Counted from the stretch's first letter, positions 38,553-48,828 are shown. The stretch is 64,000 nucleotides of DNA from Candidatus Stahliibacteriota bacterium (GCA_004375895.1 SOJW01000059.1:1-64000), one strand, 5' to 3'. The notes: generated by a model not told the origin, from the sequence alone. Program-made: numbers and translations.

Positions 38553-39732
38553 AGTAGGAGAGAAGTTTTCCTACGGCGTTTATCACGTCCTCCACATCTT
38601 TATCAGTCAGAGCAGGGGAGAGGGGCAGGGAAAGGGTGCGCTGTGATATCCTTGCCGCTACCGGGAAATCATCCGGCTTAAATCCGAAGGTGTTTTTGTA
38701 GAAGCTGTGCAGATGAAGGGAGATGAAATGTATGCCTGCACCGATGCCTTCCGCCTTCAGCGCCTCGAGAAACTCGTCCCTTGTTATACTCAGTTTCTCC
38801 AATTCCAATCTCACCGGATAGAGGTGGCGGGCGTGACGGCCTTCTCCAGGCTCAGGCGGGGTTTCTATTCCTTTCATCTGGCTGAGCGCGGCGTCGTATG
38901 CCTTCCACACCTCAGTCCGCCTCTTCCAGCTATCCTCGATTCTCTCCATCTGGTGAATGGCCATCGCGGACTGCAGGTCGGTCAGGTTCAACTTGTAGCC
39001 AGGGGCAACGGTATCGTAAAACTTGAAACCCTTTTCGCGGAAGCGATTCCACGCGGTTCTGGTTATTCCGTGCATCCTTAGAAGCTTGAATCGCTTGGCC
39101 CAGTCGTCGCGGTTGGTAGCAATCATACCGCCATCGGCAGTGGTGATGTTCTTGGTGGCGTAGAAGCTGAAGCAGGCCGCATCCCCCAGCACCCCAACGT
39201 GCTTGTCCATGTAACGAGCCTCGATCGCATGTGCCGCGTCAACTATGACGGCAATGCTGGCATACTCTGCCAGATAGAGTATCGCCTCCATGTCAACGGG
39301 GTAGCCATGAAGATGCACTGGAATAACCGCCCTGGTTTTGGTGGTGATTTGCTCCTGGACATTAACTGGATCAATATTTCCGCTTCGTTCATCAACATCC
39401 GCGAAGCGAACCTTTGCCCCGTGGTGAAGGATCACGTTGGCGGTTGATGGATAGGTCATGGGAGATGTTATGACCTCGTCTTCAGGTCCCAGCTCAAGCA
39501 TACCAAGCGAGAGGTAAAGCGCGGCGGTGCAAGAGTTGACCGCGATAGCATTTTTGGCTCCGGTATATTCGGCAAACATCTGCTCGAAGCGCTCGGTTTT
39601 CGGGCCATGGCCGATCCAGCCTGAGCGAAGGGTATCGGCCACCTCGGCTATGTCCTCTTCCCTGATGTCAGGCTTACCGAAGACAAGGAACTCTTCACGT
39701 ACGGGCTTCCCGCCCTCAATCGCTGGCTTCAT
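38542..39732 (-). CDS. DegT/DnrJ/EryC1/StrS-family aminotransferase
   Basis: VNSCTAALYLSLGMLELGPEDEVITSPMTY; CFSFYATKNITTADGGMI. Confidence 0.93.
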   Translation of the reverse strand: MKPAIEGGKPVREEFLVFGKPDIREEDIAEVADTLRSGWIGHGPKTERFEQMFAEYTGAKNAIAVNSCTAALYLSLGMLELGPEDEVITSPMTYPSTANVILHHGAKVRFADVDERSGNIDPVNVQEQITTKTRAVIPVHLHGYPVDMEAILYLAEYASIAVIVDAAHAIEARYMDKHVGVLGDAACFSFYATKNITTADGGMIATNRDDWAKRFKLLRMHGITRTAWNRFREKGFKFYDTVAPGYKLNLTDLQSAMAIHQMERIEDSWKRRTEVWKAYDAALSQMKGIETPPEPGEGRHARHLYPVRLELEKLSITRDEFLEALKAEGIGAGIHFISLHLHSFYKNTFGFKPDDFPVAARISQRTLSLPLSPALTDKDVEDVINAVGKLLSYYAR

Positions 39733-39738
39733 TAAGCC

Positions 39739-39766
39739 ATTTTAGCCGAATTTGACCGTCAGTCAA
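39739..39766 (-). promoter_or_regulatory. Promoter TTGACT-N16-TAAAAT, -10 ends 6 nt before ATG 39732
   Basis: Reverse-complement hexamers. Confidence 0.65.
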
Positions 39767-39792
39767 CGACTTGAGGGGGTTGCCGCAGCGTC

Positions 39793-39820
39793 TTGACAAA
39801 CTTCCAAATCGGCTTAAGCT
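39793..39820 (+). promoter_or_regulatory. Promoter TTGACA-N16-TAAGCT (leadered; AAGGAGG before ATG 39838)
   Basis: Hexamers and SD. Confidence 0.6.
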
Positions 39821-39837
39821 TTTCAAGGAGGTTATGT

Positions 39838-40803
39838 ATGAGAAAGCTTTGGAAGCTTGCGTTGAGCTTGGGGGTTTTGACCCTTGCCATAGTTGGATGT
39901 AACCAGGATACTGATGGTGCAAATGCCCCGGATTTGCTTGAGCCTGCTGATGGTGCGGTAATAAGTGAAGCCCCAACCTTTGTGTGGAGTTCGGTTCCCT
40001 TGATTGATGACTACCGCATCGTGATAGACAGCGGTTCATATACTCCTCCTTTTAAACTAAGCGGGATAAGTTTTGACGACCCTATTATCGAAAAGGACCT
40101 TTACGATACCTTCTACACCATGTCAGGGGCTGATTTCGATAATCTGGAAGAGGGTACTTACTACTGGAAGGTGGCATCTTTGAAATATCCTTCGGGCGGA
40201 AGTGCACCTGATGTTAACTGGAGCGAGGTTCGAAGCTTTGCAATAGAGAAACCGGAGCCTTCCGGCCTTGACACCACCTACTTCCCGTTCGGGATGGATT
40301 ACGAGTGGACTTATGAGAAGCATTGCTGGGACTATTATGGCGACGAGAGAACCGATTCTTACTATACGATTACCATTCGGGTCGTAGATTCAAACATTGC
40401 TCCTGGCGGTTATACTTTTGTTTTGGAGGGAGGATGTTTCTATGACTTGGATTGCGACACGATAAAAATCGTGGATGAGAAGATAACGGCCTTTCCAAAC
40501 GACCCCTGTGGAACATCAATTGTTTCTCTTATTCCCGATACGAGTGAGGCGAGGAATCTTTTATCGATTCGGTATCGAGGTGACACTTTGAATATGGGAT
40601 ACCATTTTGAGATGTATCCTCCAGATCAGCATTCGTACGATAACACAGATTGTTATACCTTTAGGCTTAGAGGAGTAGGATTAATAGATCAGACCTATTT
40701 CTGTTCCTGGTGGGATGGAATGGGTTGGGATCCTGGGGGGTATGGTAGTCATTATACCCTCCTTTCCTTCCGCAAGGGTGGGAAGGTGGTGTGGCGGCGC
40801 TAA
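39838..40803 (+). CDS. Secreted lipoprotein of unknown function
   Basis: Lipobox LAIVGC; Fn3-like segment; start trimmed from track ORF. Confidence 0.7.
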   Translation: MRKLWKLALSLGVLTLAIVGCNQDTDGANAPDLLEPADGAVISEAPTFVWSSVPLIDDYRIVIDSGSYTPPFKLSGISFDDPIIEKDLYDTFYTMSGADFDNLEEGTYYWKVASLKYPSGGSAPDVNWSEVRSFAIEKPEPSGLDTTYFPFGMDYEWTYEKHCWDYYGDERTDSYYTITIRVVDSNIAPGGYTFVLEGGCFYDLDCDTIKIVDEKITAFPNDPCGTSIVSLIPDTSEARNLLSIRYRGDTLNMGYHFEMYPPDQHSYDNTDCYTFRLRGVGLIDQTYFCSWWDGMGWDPGGYGSHYTLLSFRKGGKVVWRR

Positions 40804-40829
40804 ATAGTAGGACCCGTTTTCAATAAAAG

Positions 40830-40857
40830 TTGACAAGATCAGGTTAGCTACTAGGAT
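40830..40857 (+). promoter_or_regulatory. Promoter TTGACA-N16-TAGGAT, -10 ends 6 nt before ATG 40864
   Basis: Hexamers and spacing. Confidence 0.75.
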
Positions 40858-40863
40858 TGTACT

Positions 40864-42957
40864 ATGATAACTTTGTTGCTGTCGCTCCTTGCTTCGTGGG
40901 GACAAGGTTTATACGAGGTTCCGGATATGCCTGTTACTCCTTTCACCTCCTCCGACTACAACTTCGAGGTTCTCGATCACTGGCCTTACGGGTCGGGGTT
41001 CTCGGTGCTGCGCGATAGTGACTACCTCTTCTACACCAACGGTGCGGTGCTGCAGATAGGAGAGGTAAACTCTTCAGGTGAAGTTAGCTGGTTCTCAGAG
41101 CTTAGATTTTCAGGCATGGCCTATACCATGGTGCGCTTCGAGGATCGGCTCTACGTTGCAATTGACGATCAGGGTGTGGCTATCGTGGATATCTCCTTAC
41201 TTGATGATCCACAGCTTATTAACCTGTTTCCTGCCGGCGGGCGGGTCTTCGGTCTTGAGGTCCGAGGTGATACACTCTACACGGCGATGGGTTCAGAAGG
41301 TCTTGAGATATACGACTGCCGCAACCCGTCTAATCCCCAGCTCCTGGGTTCTCTTTTCGGTTTTAATCTTCGTTCGCTTGAGCTTTACGGCGATCTACTC
41401 TACGCCACAGATGTATCAACTGGCCTTTTGGTGCTGGATGTCTCCGATCCCACCAATCCGGTTGCTATCGGAGAACTTGGTCTTACAGGCCAGCACTACG
41501 GGCTTGCACTCGATTCATTGCGCGATAAGGCGGTGGTGTGTTCGTTCGACGGAGGTATGCATGTTGTTGACGTTTCAATGCCTTACGATCCTGTTCTTTT
41601 CGCTTCGATACCGATATTCGTGGCGTGGGATGTTGATCTGGACGATACGCTCGCCTACGTGGCTTCATGGGATGACTCTCTGCACATAATCAACATCCTT
41701 TCAGGGGAAGGGATTGGCGGGCTGGGTTTTGATACCCTGGGTGTTACGGGTGTGTGGCCTTATGATGTCTCGGTAGAAGGTGATTACGGTGCGGTGGCCG
41801 GTTTTTTGGGTTCGTGGTGGGTGTTTGAGGTATCCGATCCGGAAAATCCTTTTGTGACCGACGGCGAGGCGCGGGGCGGGGTCTCGGACGTTGTCGTTGC
41901 AAACGATCGCTGGATTGTTCTGGGAATGCATGGTTCAAAGCTTGTGTTCTTTGAACGTTCAGACTCGCTTATACCCGTGGGTTCAATCTCTTCCGCCGAT
42001 TGGCCCAGGGATCTTGAGATTCGCGGCGACACACTATACGTTGCCGAGAGTTGGGCCGGGCTTGGACTTTATCATATGGATGATCCGGTAAGCGGGGTCA
42101 ACTTGATCTCTCGCCTTAGTATGGATGGGGTCCATGTCTGGGCTTTGGAAGTTGATTCAAGTTTTGCCTATCTTGCCTGCGGCGATTCCGGCCTTATTGT
42201 GGTTGACCTTTCCAATCCGTCCTTTCCAAGCGAGGCGGCGCGTATTCACCTGGATGCTCGCGCGCTTTCGGTATTCAAGCGCGGGGATACAGCCTATGTA
42301 GGCTTCGAGGAATCAGGCATAGGCCTGGTTGATGTCAGCGTACCGGACTCCCCGTTTTTCTTAGAAACCAAACCTACTGCAGGCGGTGTGCTTGATATGG
42401 CCTTGCAGGACTCGCTACTTTTCGTAGCCCAGGCAACCGAAGGTGCGGCTATCTACGACATCTCTGGATTGGATTGGCAACTGCTATCTACCATCCCGAC
42501 CGAGCACGTTAACTTTTCCCTTGTCCTGGAGGCTGGCAATCTTTTTTTAGCACATGGAGCGGCCGGAATCTACGCATACGACGTAGCCAACCCATCCTTT
42601 CCGCATCTTGTTGGGAGTTTGAACACCGGCGGGGAGTCGCGAGACATTGCTTCTCTCGGCGATACCCTCCTGGTTGCAGACGGATATGACGGGTTGCTGC
42701 GTGTGCTTTTCCTTGGATTAGGGATAGATGAATCCTCGGCGTTGCCTGCCTCTGTATTAGATGTATGGCCAAATCCCTTTAGTTCCGTTTTGTATTTCAG
42801 CAGACCGGTCCAGGCCCGGCTCTACGACGCCTCGGGTAGACTTCAGGCGAACATTCATGGGGCCAGATTTGACGCCTCCGAGCTGCTTGCTGGGGTGTAT
42901 TTTATTCGGGGCAAGAACTGGTACTGCAAGGTCGTGAAAGCTCCTTCCTCTCGATGA
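40864..42957 (+). CDS. LVIVD-repeat beta-propeller secreted protein with C-terminal sorting-like domain
   Basis: LLVLDVSDPTNPVAIGEL-type repeats; C-terminal VWPNPFSSVLYFSRPVQARLYDASGRL...GVYFIRG. Confidence 0.85.
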   Translation: MITLLLSLLASWGQGLYEVPDMPVTPFTSSDYNFEVLDHWPYGSGFSVLRDSDYLFYTNGAVLQIGEVNSSGEVSWFSELRFSGMAYTMVRFEDRLYVAIDDQGVAIVDISLLDDPQLINLFPAGGRVFGLEVRGDTLYTAMGSEGLEIYDCRNPSNPQLLGSLFGFNLRSLELYGDLLYATDVSTGLLVLDVSDPTNPVAIGELGLTGQHYGLALDSLRDKAVVCSFDGGMHVVDVSMPYDPVLFASIPIFVAWDVDLDDTLAYVASWDDSLHIINILSGEGIGGLGFDTLGVTGVWPYDVSVEGDYGAVAGFLGSWWVFEVSDPENPFVTDGEARGGVSDVVVANDRWIVLGMHGSKLVFFERSDSLIPVGSISSADWPRDLEIRGDTLYVAESWAGLGLYHMDDPVSGVNLISRLSMDGVHVWALEVDSSFAYLACGDSGLIVVDLSNPSFPSEAARIHLDARALSVFKRGDTAYVGFEESGIGLVDVSVPDSPFFLETKPTAGGVLDMALQDSLLFVAQATEGAAIYDISGLDWQLLSTIPTEHVNFSLVLEAGNLFLAHGAAGIYAYDVANPSFPHLVGSLNTGGESRDIASLGDTLLVADGYDGLLRVLFLGLGIDESSALPASVLDVWPNPFSSVLYFSRPVQARLYDASGRLQANIHGARFDASELLAGVYFIRGKNWYCKVVKAPSSR

Positions 42958-43020
42958 AGTCCCTTGTCTTCTGCGGCACGAGTGGATTTTTTTAGAGCGG
43001 TTCTTTATTAACCTTACCAC

Positions 43021-43048
43021 TTGACAAACGCCCTAAAATCCTTACGAT
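43021..43048 (+). promoter_or_regulatory. Promoter TTGACA-N16-TACGAT (leadered)
   Basis: Hexamers; AAGGAGG before ATG 43099. Confidence 0.6.
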
Positions 43049-43098
43049 TATACGGATATATGGAGTTGTTACGAACATCTAAACCCAAGGAGGTCTTT

Positions 43099-44817
43099 AT
43101 GAAGAAATGGATAAGTGTGCTTCTCGTAATAGGGGTGGTTAGTGCCTTCGGGCAAGCGTGGGACATCAAGGCAGTGGATACCACCGGCAACGTCGGGCTA
43201 TTTACCTCACTGGCGATCGACTCGGAGAATAACCCACACATCGCCTACTTATACGCGGACAGTGCGTTTCTCAAGTATGCCGCCTGGAACGGTACGGATT
43301 GGGATATAGAGGTTGTCGACGATAACGGCGGCCTGGGCGGAGTCGGTTTCTTCGCCTCACTGGCTCTTGGTCCGCTGACCGACCTGCCTCAGATCGCATA
43401 CTACGACGTGGCGAACGCCAATCTCAAATGGGCGAGCCTTGATGGTTCAGGACACTGGATTGTCGGCACTCCGGATCCCAGCGACAACGATGTAGGCCAG
43501 GGATGCGATATAGCGGTGGATCAAGACGATTATGCCCATATATGCTACTATGATGCTACCACGAACTATCTCCTCTACGTTCGATCCTCGGCTACAGGAT
43601 GGGTGCGCGATACAGTGGACAGCGTAGGGCCGCTTCCTATCTTTGGAACCGATATATCCGGCACCTCGATCACTCTTGATTCCATCGGCACCCCCTACAT
43701 CGCCTACTACGCCTGGGACGGCGACCCCTTGACCGGCACCGGTTACCTGAAGTATGCGTATCTTGTTTCAGGTAACTGGATGATAGATACCGTTGAGATG
43801 GTTCCCGGTGATAACATAGGAGCCTGGCCGGATATCCTCATCAACGAAAATGCAGGCAGCTTTCCCTACATCAGCTACTTCAATGCTACAAACGGATACT
43901 TCACGTATGCTCGTTGGACCGGCTCGGCATGGGCAATCGATGTAATAGATCAAGGGTCATACGGATCTCAGGCGCTTGGTTCTACCCACGCCAGCTACTA
44001 CAGTGAAGCGAATGGCGATCTCAAGTACGCCTACTCCGAGAACTACCTCGGCTGGCATACCGAGAAGGTGGATACCACAGGTGACGTTGGAAAGTATACA
44101 TCTATTGCCCTCAGCTATCAAGGTGAGGTCAGCTTCCCTCACATCTCCTACTATGACGCGACCAACGGCGATCTAAAATACGTCACCAAGATCATCAAGG
44201 ACGTCTTACCCATAACGTGGTGGTTCCAAGGTCACCCGCCGGATTTCCGACAGATCCATCCCGACTCGATATACACCCCTATGGCAACGGTTCGCAATCA
44301 GAGCAACACGCCGGCTACGTTTAATGTGGAGTTCAAGATCTTCTACTCCGGGTTTCAGGACTACTCAAGCACGAAGACCGTTGGCCCGCTGGGTGTGGAC
44401 GAGGAAGCAGAGGTTACCTTTAATGGGTGGCTGAACATTCCTCATCACGATAGTGCCTGGTACGACATACGGGTTTACACATTACTTGCTGGCGACTCGG
44501 TACCGGACAACGATACCATCTACGATTCGGTCTACTGCACTTCTGCGGCTGTAAAAGAGAAGGAGATTGCCCCGACTACTTATGAACTTTCAGTTACCGG
44601 TGGAGCGGTTATGCTTGCGTTACCTGTACTTACCGATGGAGAGCTTTACGTGCTCGACATTGCCGGCCGCCGCAGGCTGACCCTTCACGAGGGTATGCTT
44701 GCAGCTGGCGTACACGAGTTCAAACTTGACGAAAGCGCGCTTCCTAACGGTGTTTACTTCATCAAGTTCTCTTCGCCTGCAGCCAACCTGACGCGTAAGA
44801 CAGTACTCGTGCGTTAA
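43099..44817 (+). CDS. Secreted repeat protein (HISYYDATNGDLKYV-type repeats) with C-terminal sorting-like domain
   Basis: Signal peptide; repeats; C-terminal LYVLDIAGRRRLTL...LPNGVYFIKFSS...RKTVLVR. Confidence 0.82.
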   Translation: MKKWISVLLVIGVVSAFGQAWDIKAVDTTGNVGLFTSLAIDSENNPHIAYLYADSAFLKYAAWNGTDWDIEVVDDNGGLGGVGFFASLALGPLTDLPQIAYYDVANANLKWASLDGSGHWIVGTPDPSDNDVGQGCDIAVDQDDYAHICYYDATTNYLLYVRSSATGWVRDTVDSVGPLPIFGTDISGTSITLDSIGTPYIAYYAWDGDPLTGTGYLKYAYLVSGNWMIDTVEMVPGDNIGAWPDILINENAGSFPYISYFNATNGYFTYARWTGSAWAIDVIDQGSYGSQALGSTHASYYSEANGDLKYAYSENYLGWHTEKVDTTGDVGKYTSIALSYQGEVSFPHISYYDATNGDLKYVTKIIKDVLPITWWFQGHPPDFRQIHPDSIYTPMATVRNQSNTPATFNVEFKIFYSGFQDYSSTKTVGPLGVDEEAEVTFNGWLNIPHHDSAWYDIRVYTLLAGDSVPDNDTIYDSVYCTSAAVKEKEIAPTTYELSVTGGAVMLALPVLTDGELYVLDIAGRRRLTLHEGMLAAGVHEFKLDESALPNGVYFIKFSSPAANLTRKTVLVR

Positions 44818-44840
44818 GCACATAACTTCTTAACCATTTG

Positions 44841-44867
44841 CCGCCCCGAAAGGGGCGGCTTTTTTTA
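44841..44867 (+). terminator. Rho-independent terminator CCGCCCCGAAAGGGGCGG-C-T7
   Basis: GC hairpin followed by T-tract. Confidence 0.9.
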
Positions 44868-44874
44868 ATTGATC

Positions 44875-44902
44875 TTGACATAGTGGGTGAGAGGAGTAGG
44901 AT
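44875..44902 (+). promoter_or_regulatory. Promoter TTGACA-N16-TAGGAT for the AAA-TOPRIM gene (34-nt leader with AAGGAGG)
   Basis: Hexamers and SD. Confidence 0.7.
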
Positions 44903-44936
44903 TGGGTTATTATCAACTTACCGAAGGAGGGATTGT

Positions 44937-46682
44937 ATGTTGACTCGATTCAAGATAAAGAACTTCAAGAAACTGGATGACGTTGATATCGAGCTAGGTA
45001 AATCCGTAGTGCTAATAGGCCCGAACAATTCAGGTAAGACCGCCGCACTGCAGGCCTTAGCGTTGTGGGATATAGGCGTTAAACGATGGAATGAAAAGCG
45101 GGAGGGGAAAACATCCCCTGAGAAGCGTCCAGGTGTTACCATTAACCGCCGGGATCTGAATTCAATACCTACGCCTAAAGCCAACTTGCTCTGGCACGAT
45201 TTGCATACGAGAGATGTAAGGAGGATTGCGGGAAAGCAAAAGACAGATCATGTTTTCATAGATATAGTCGTAGACGGGGTGACAAATGATAAGGAATGGA
45301 CTTGCGGAGTGGAATTCTATTACTCCAACGATGAGTCTTTTTACTGCCGCCCCCTTCGCGTAAGCAACGGTAAGTCTTCGGAAAGGATGCCCATCCCACC
45401 GGAAGCTGGCGGTGTGAAGGTAGCCTTTCTTCCGCCTATGTCCGGGTTGGCCGCTGTTGAACCTAAGTTGGAACCGGGTAGAGTGAACGTCCTCATGGGC
45501 GAGGGGCAGACCGCGCAGGTATTGCGAAATCTATGTTATCAGATTTTTGAAGAATCTCCTGATGATAAGTGGAAAGAGCTGATCGCCGAGGTCGAAAAGC
45601 TGTTCGGAGTTATACTCCTTCCTCCCAAATACATAGAGGCACGGGGAGAATTCACCATGTCTTACAAGGAACCGAGGTCTTACAAAAAATCAAGTGGCAT
45701 CGAATTGGATTTGTCTTCTGCAGGAACAGGATTGCTGCAAACCCTTCTTTTGCTGGCGTATCTATACGCTAATCCCGGTGCTGTCTTTTTGCTGGACGAG
45801 CCGGACGCTCATTTAGAGGTATTACGCCAACAACAGACATACCAGTTAATTACCGAGATAGCTGAAAAGCAGGGATCGCAAATCGTTGCAGCGAGTCATT
45901 CCGAGGTTGTACTTCGCGAAGCCGCTGGTAAAGATATGGTTGTCGCTTTCGTAGGTAAACCTCATCGCATTGATGATAGAGGCAGTCAGGTTCTGAAGGC
46001 GCTTAAAGAGATTGGTTTTGATCAGTATTACCAGGCGGAACAAACGGGTTGGGTGTTATACCTTGAAGGCTCAACAGACTTAGCCATCTTGCAGGCTTTT
46101 GCCGAAACACTTAAGCACAAAGCGTCTGAATATCTCGAGCGTCCTTTTGTGCATTACGTTGGCAATCAGCCCGGCGCTGTAAAGAATCACTTTTGGGGTT
46201 TAAAAGAGGCTAAGGCTGATCTTGGAGGCATTGCAATCTTTGATCGTCTTGAGCGGGGGATACCTGACGATTTGGGAACCGTAGGACTCCAATGGAAACG
46301 CCGTGAGTTGGAAAACTATCTCTGCACAGAGGAGGTTTTACTTGCTTACGCAAGGCAAGACCAGCCGTACGATCTTTTTGGACAAGCCGAGGCTGATCAT
46401 CGCGAGATAGTTATGCGCGAGACAATCGAAGAACTTTCAAAAGCCCTTGAGGCGTTGGGTAAATCTAGTCCATGGTCACCAGACATTAAAGTCACCGACG
46501 ATTTTCTTGATCCACTCTTTAAGAAGTACTTTGAGAAGCTGAGGCTTCCGAATCTCATTTGGAAGTCGGGTTACCATATCTTAGCCAGATTGGTGCTTAA
46601 AGATAGGATAGATACTGAGATTGTTGAGAAACTTGATGCTATAGTTGAAGTGGCAAACCAGGCAAGACCCAGAGAAGATTGA
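44937..46682 (+). CDS. AAA (SMC/OLD-type) ATPase fused to TOPRIM-like domain; OLD / fused-PARIS-like
   Basis: GPNNSGKT Walker A, DLSSAGTGLLQTLLL signature, VFLLDEPDAH Walker B, AASHSEVVL switch; C-terminal VLYLEGSTDLAIL, IAIFDRLE, RRELENYLC. Confidence 0.8.
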   Translation: MLTRFKIKNFKKLDDVDIELGKSVVLIGPNNSGKTAALQALALWDIGVKRWNEKREGKTSPEKRPGVTINRRDLNSIPTPKANLLWHDLHTRDVRRIAGKQKTDHVFIDIVVDGVTNDKEWTCGVEFYYSNDESFYCRPLRVSNGKSSERMPIPPEAGGVKVAFLPPMSGLAAVEPKLEPGRVNVLMGEGQTAQVLRNLCYQIFEESPDDKWKELIAEVEKLFGVILLPPKYIEARGEFTMSYKEPRSYKKSSGIELDLSSAGTGLLQTLLLLAYLYANPGAVFLLDEPDAHLEVLRQQQTYQLITEIAEKQGSQIVAASHSEVVLREAAGKDMVVAFVGKPHRIDDRGSQVLKALKEIGFDQYYQAEQTGWVLYLEGSTDLAILQAFAETLKHKASEYLERPFVHYVGNQPGAVKNHFWGLKEAKADLGGIAIFDRLERGIPDDLGTVGLQWKRRELENYLCTEEVLLAYARQDQPYDLFGQAEADHREIVMRETIEELSKALEALGKSSPWSPDIKVTDDFLDPLFKKYFEKLRLPNLIWKSGYHILARLVLKDRIDTEIVEKLDAIVEVANQARPRED

Positions 46683-46691
46683 GCGATAGGA

Positions 46692-47378
46692 TTACCACCA
46701 GAAGAGGTAGCGGAAGCAGAGCCTTATGAAACGCATGGTATCCAGGAATGGATTGATGTGTGAGCGTGGCGAGGTGTAGAGTGTGGTGATGGGTACCTCG
46801 GCTATCCTATAACCTGCCCGTAAAGCCCGGGCCACAAGCTCGGACTCGGTGTCGAAGTGGTTCGTCCTTAGAGGTACTTTCCGCAGGACTTCTGCTGAGA
46901 TGAGCCTGTATCCGCACTGAGAATCGGTGATCGGTTTATGTGCCCCAAAGATCGAGAGTACCATCGATGTCAGACGGTTAATGAACCAGCGGTCGAAGGG
47001 CATACCCTTCATGTTGTGGCGTCGCGTGCCTATCGCCATGTCGAATTCTGCCGGGTTCAGGGCAAGAAACCTTGAGGCCTCCCCTACGTCGTGTTGGGTA
47101 TCCGCGTCAATGGTCATGATCCATTCATAGCCTGCTTTGATTGCCGCAGCGAACCCTGTCTTGTGTGCCGCTCCTTTGCCCCGGTTTTTCTTATGGTTCA
47201 AAACGCCTACCCCCATACATCGCGCCGCATCGCCGGTTCCATCAGGTGAGCCGTCGTCAACCACCCAGATCTGATAAGACACAGCACCGAAGCGAAACCA
47301 ATCGGAAAGAACCTTGGCAAGCGTATCAGCCGCCTCGTAGGCGGGAATGACGATGGCTACATCTTTGAGCGGAATCAA
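46692..47378 (-). CDS. GT2-family glycosyltransferase (dolichyl-phosphate mannosyltransferase-like)
   Basis: VIPAYEAADTLAKVL; VVDDGSPDGTGD; MTIDADTQHD. Confidence 0.9.
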   Translation of the reverse strand: MIPLKDVAIVIPAYEAADTLAKVLSDWFRFGAVSYQIWVVDDGSPDGTGDAARCMGVGVLNHKKNRGKGAAHKTGFAAAIKAGYEWIMTIDADTQHDVGEASRFLALNPAEFDMAIGTRRHNMKGMPFDRWFINRLTSMVLSIFGAHKPITDSQCGYRLISAEVLRKVPLRTNHFDTESELVARALRAGYRIAEVPITTLYTSPRSHINPFLDTMRFIRLCFRYLFWW

Positions 47379-48220
47379 CCTTCTTCTCTCAATTTCTTGA
47401 CCATAGCCATGTTGCGGACGTCGCCGCCTGGTGCGCTTGGGGTCTCCATGACCGCAGGGAGGTGCTTAAGTTTAGGATGATTTATGATACGTCTGAACGC
47501 TTCAAGCCCCATCTGGCCTTTACCTATGTCCCAGTGGCGGTCGTTGTGACTGCCTAATGGGGTCTTGGAATCATTCAGGTGGAGTAGTAGAAGTTTCTCA
47601 AGACCTATCAGGTGATCTATCTGGGCCAGGGTTTCTTCCAATCCCTTGCTGGTATGCAGGGGGTAACCTGCCTGGAAGGCGTGAGCGGTATCAAGGCAGA
47701 TACCCACGGAATCCTTCTTCCCAACCCCCTCTATTATCCTTGCCAGATCATCAAAACTTCCCCCAAGGCGAGTGCCGCCGCCAGAGGTATTCTCGACAAC
47801 TATCTTTACCTTCTTTGTGGTGGCAGAAGAGATAGCCTGATTAAGTGAGGTTGCAACCCGACTTATCCCTTCATCCATGTTGGAGTTCTTGAATGCGCCG
47901 GGATGAAGAACCAGGAAATCAGCACCCAGGATGGATGAGCGCCCAAGCTCTGCTGAAAGCGCCTGCCGCGAACGTTCGAGCAGCTCTTCGTCAGGCGTTG
48001 CAAGGTTAGGGAGATAAAACAGGTGAACGGTTAGCGGATGGAGTTGAGCCTCTTTCAGTGATGCCCGAAAACCAGCGACCACATCAGGATCAAGAGGGGT
48101 GCGCTTCCACTGCTTGTTGGAGGCGGTAAATATCTGCACCGTCTCACACCCCAGACGGTTTGCACGCTCGATAACGTTGGTAAAACCTCCGGCGATGCTT
48201 ACGTGGAAGCCGAACCTCAA
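47375..48220 (-). CDS. nfo: Deoxyribonuclease IV (endonuclease IV)
   Basis: GFHVSIAGGF; VENTSGGGTRLG; CLDTAHAFQAGY; HLNDSKTPLGSHNDRHWDIGKG. Confidence 0.94.
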   Translation of the reverse strand: MRFGFHVSIAGGFTNVIERANRLGCETVQIFTASNKQWKRTPLDPDVVAGFRASLKEAQLHPLTVHLFYLPNLATPDEELLERSRQALSAELGRSSILGADFLVLHPGAFKNSNMDEGISRVATSLNQAISSATTKKVKIVVENTSGGGTRLGGSFDDLARIIEGVGKKDSVGICLDTAHAFQAGYPLHTSKGLEETLAQIDHLIGLEKLLLLHLNDSKTPLGSHNDRHWDIGKGQMGLEAFRRIINHPKLKHLPAVMETPSAPGGDVRNMAMVKKLREEG

Positions 48221-48822
48221 GTCCGCTCTCCGCTGTCCAGGCTTTCACGACCGCGAATAGCCTTGCTGATAGTAACCTCGTCTGCGAGTCCAAGGTCCGC
48301 ACCTACTGGGATGCCCCTTGCGATTCTTGATACGCGTATACCCATGCCCTTAAGTTGTCCGGCCACGTAAAGGGCGGTGGTTTCTCCCTCGGTTGTCGCC
48401 GAGGTTGCAAGTATCACCTCCTTTGTCCCTTCATTCTTGACACGTTCTACGAGTTCAGTGATACGCAGCTCGTCTGCAGATACATCCTCCATAGGGGAAA
48501 GCACCCCGCCAAGCACGTGATAAAGTCCTTGGTAGGCCCCGGCACGCTCGATCAGCGGTATATCAAAAGCCTCCTCTACAACGCAGATCTCGGTCTGTAC
48601 GCGTGAGGGGTCTTTGCAGATTTCACAAAACTCATCTTCTGTCAGGTTGCCGCAGCGCCTACAGGTACGGGTCCGGCTGCGCGCCTCAAGTATCGCTTCG
48701 CTGAGCCTAGCGGCATCTTCATGCTCAATACGCAAGATGTAGCGCGCGATACGCTGGGCGCTTTTTTCGCCTATACCGGGCAGTTGCTTAAAGCGTTGGA
48801 TCAGCCTGGCTAATGCAGTCAT
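48217..48822 (-). CDS. recR: Recombination protein RecR
   Basis: LPGIGEKSAQRIARYIL; CRRCGNLTEDEFCEIC; TOPRIM region; RIARGIPVGADLGLADEVTISKAIRGR. Confidence 0.96.
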   Translation of the reverse strand: MTALARLIQRFKQLPGIGEKSAQRIARYILRIEHEDAARLSEAILEARSRTRTCRRCGNLTEDEFCEICKDPSRVQTEICVVEEAFDIPLIERAGAYQGLYHVLGGVLSPMEDVSADELRITELVERVKNEGTKEVILATSATTEGETTALYVAGQLKGMGIRVSRIARGIPVGADLGLADEVTISKAIRGRESLDSGERT

Positions 48823-48828
48823 TCGGAA

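Noticed and set aside
41078-41689. 203-aa plus-strand ORF
   Set aside because: Alternative frame inside the LVIVD-repeat gene
44838-44936. N-terminal extension of the AAA-TOPRIM ORF in the supplied track
   Set aside because: It would read through a clear terminator hairpin and promoter; ATG 44937 with AAGGAGG is better
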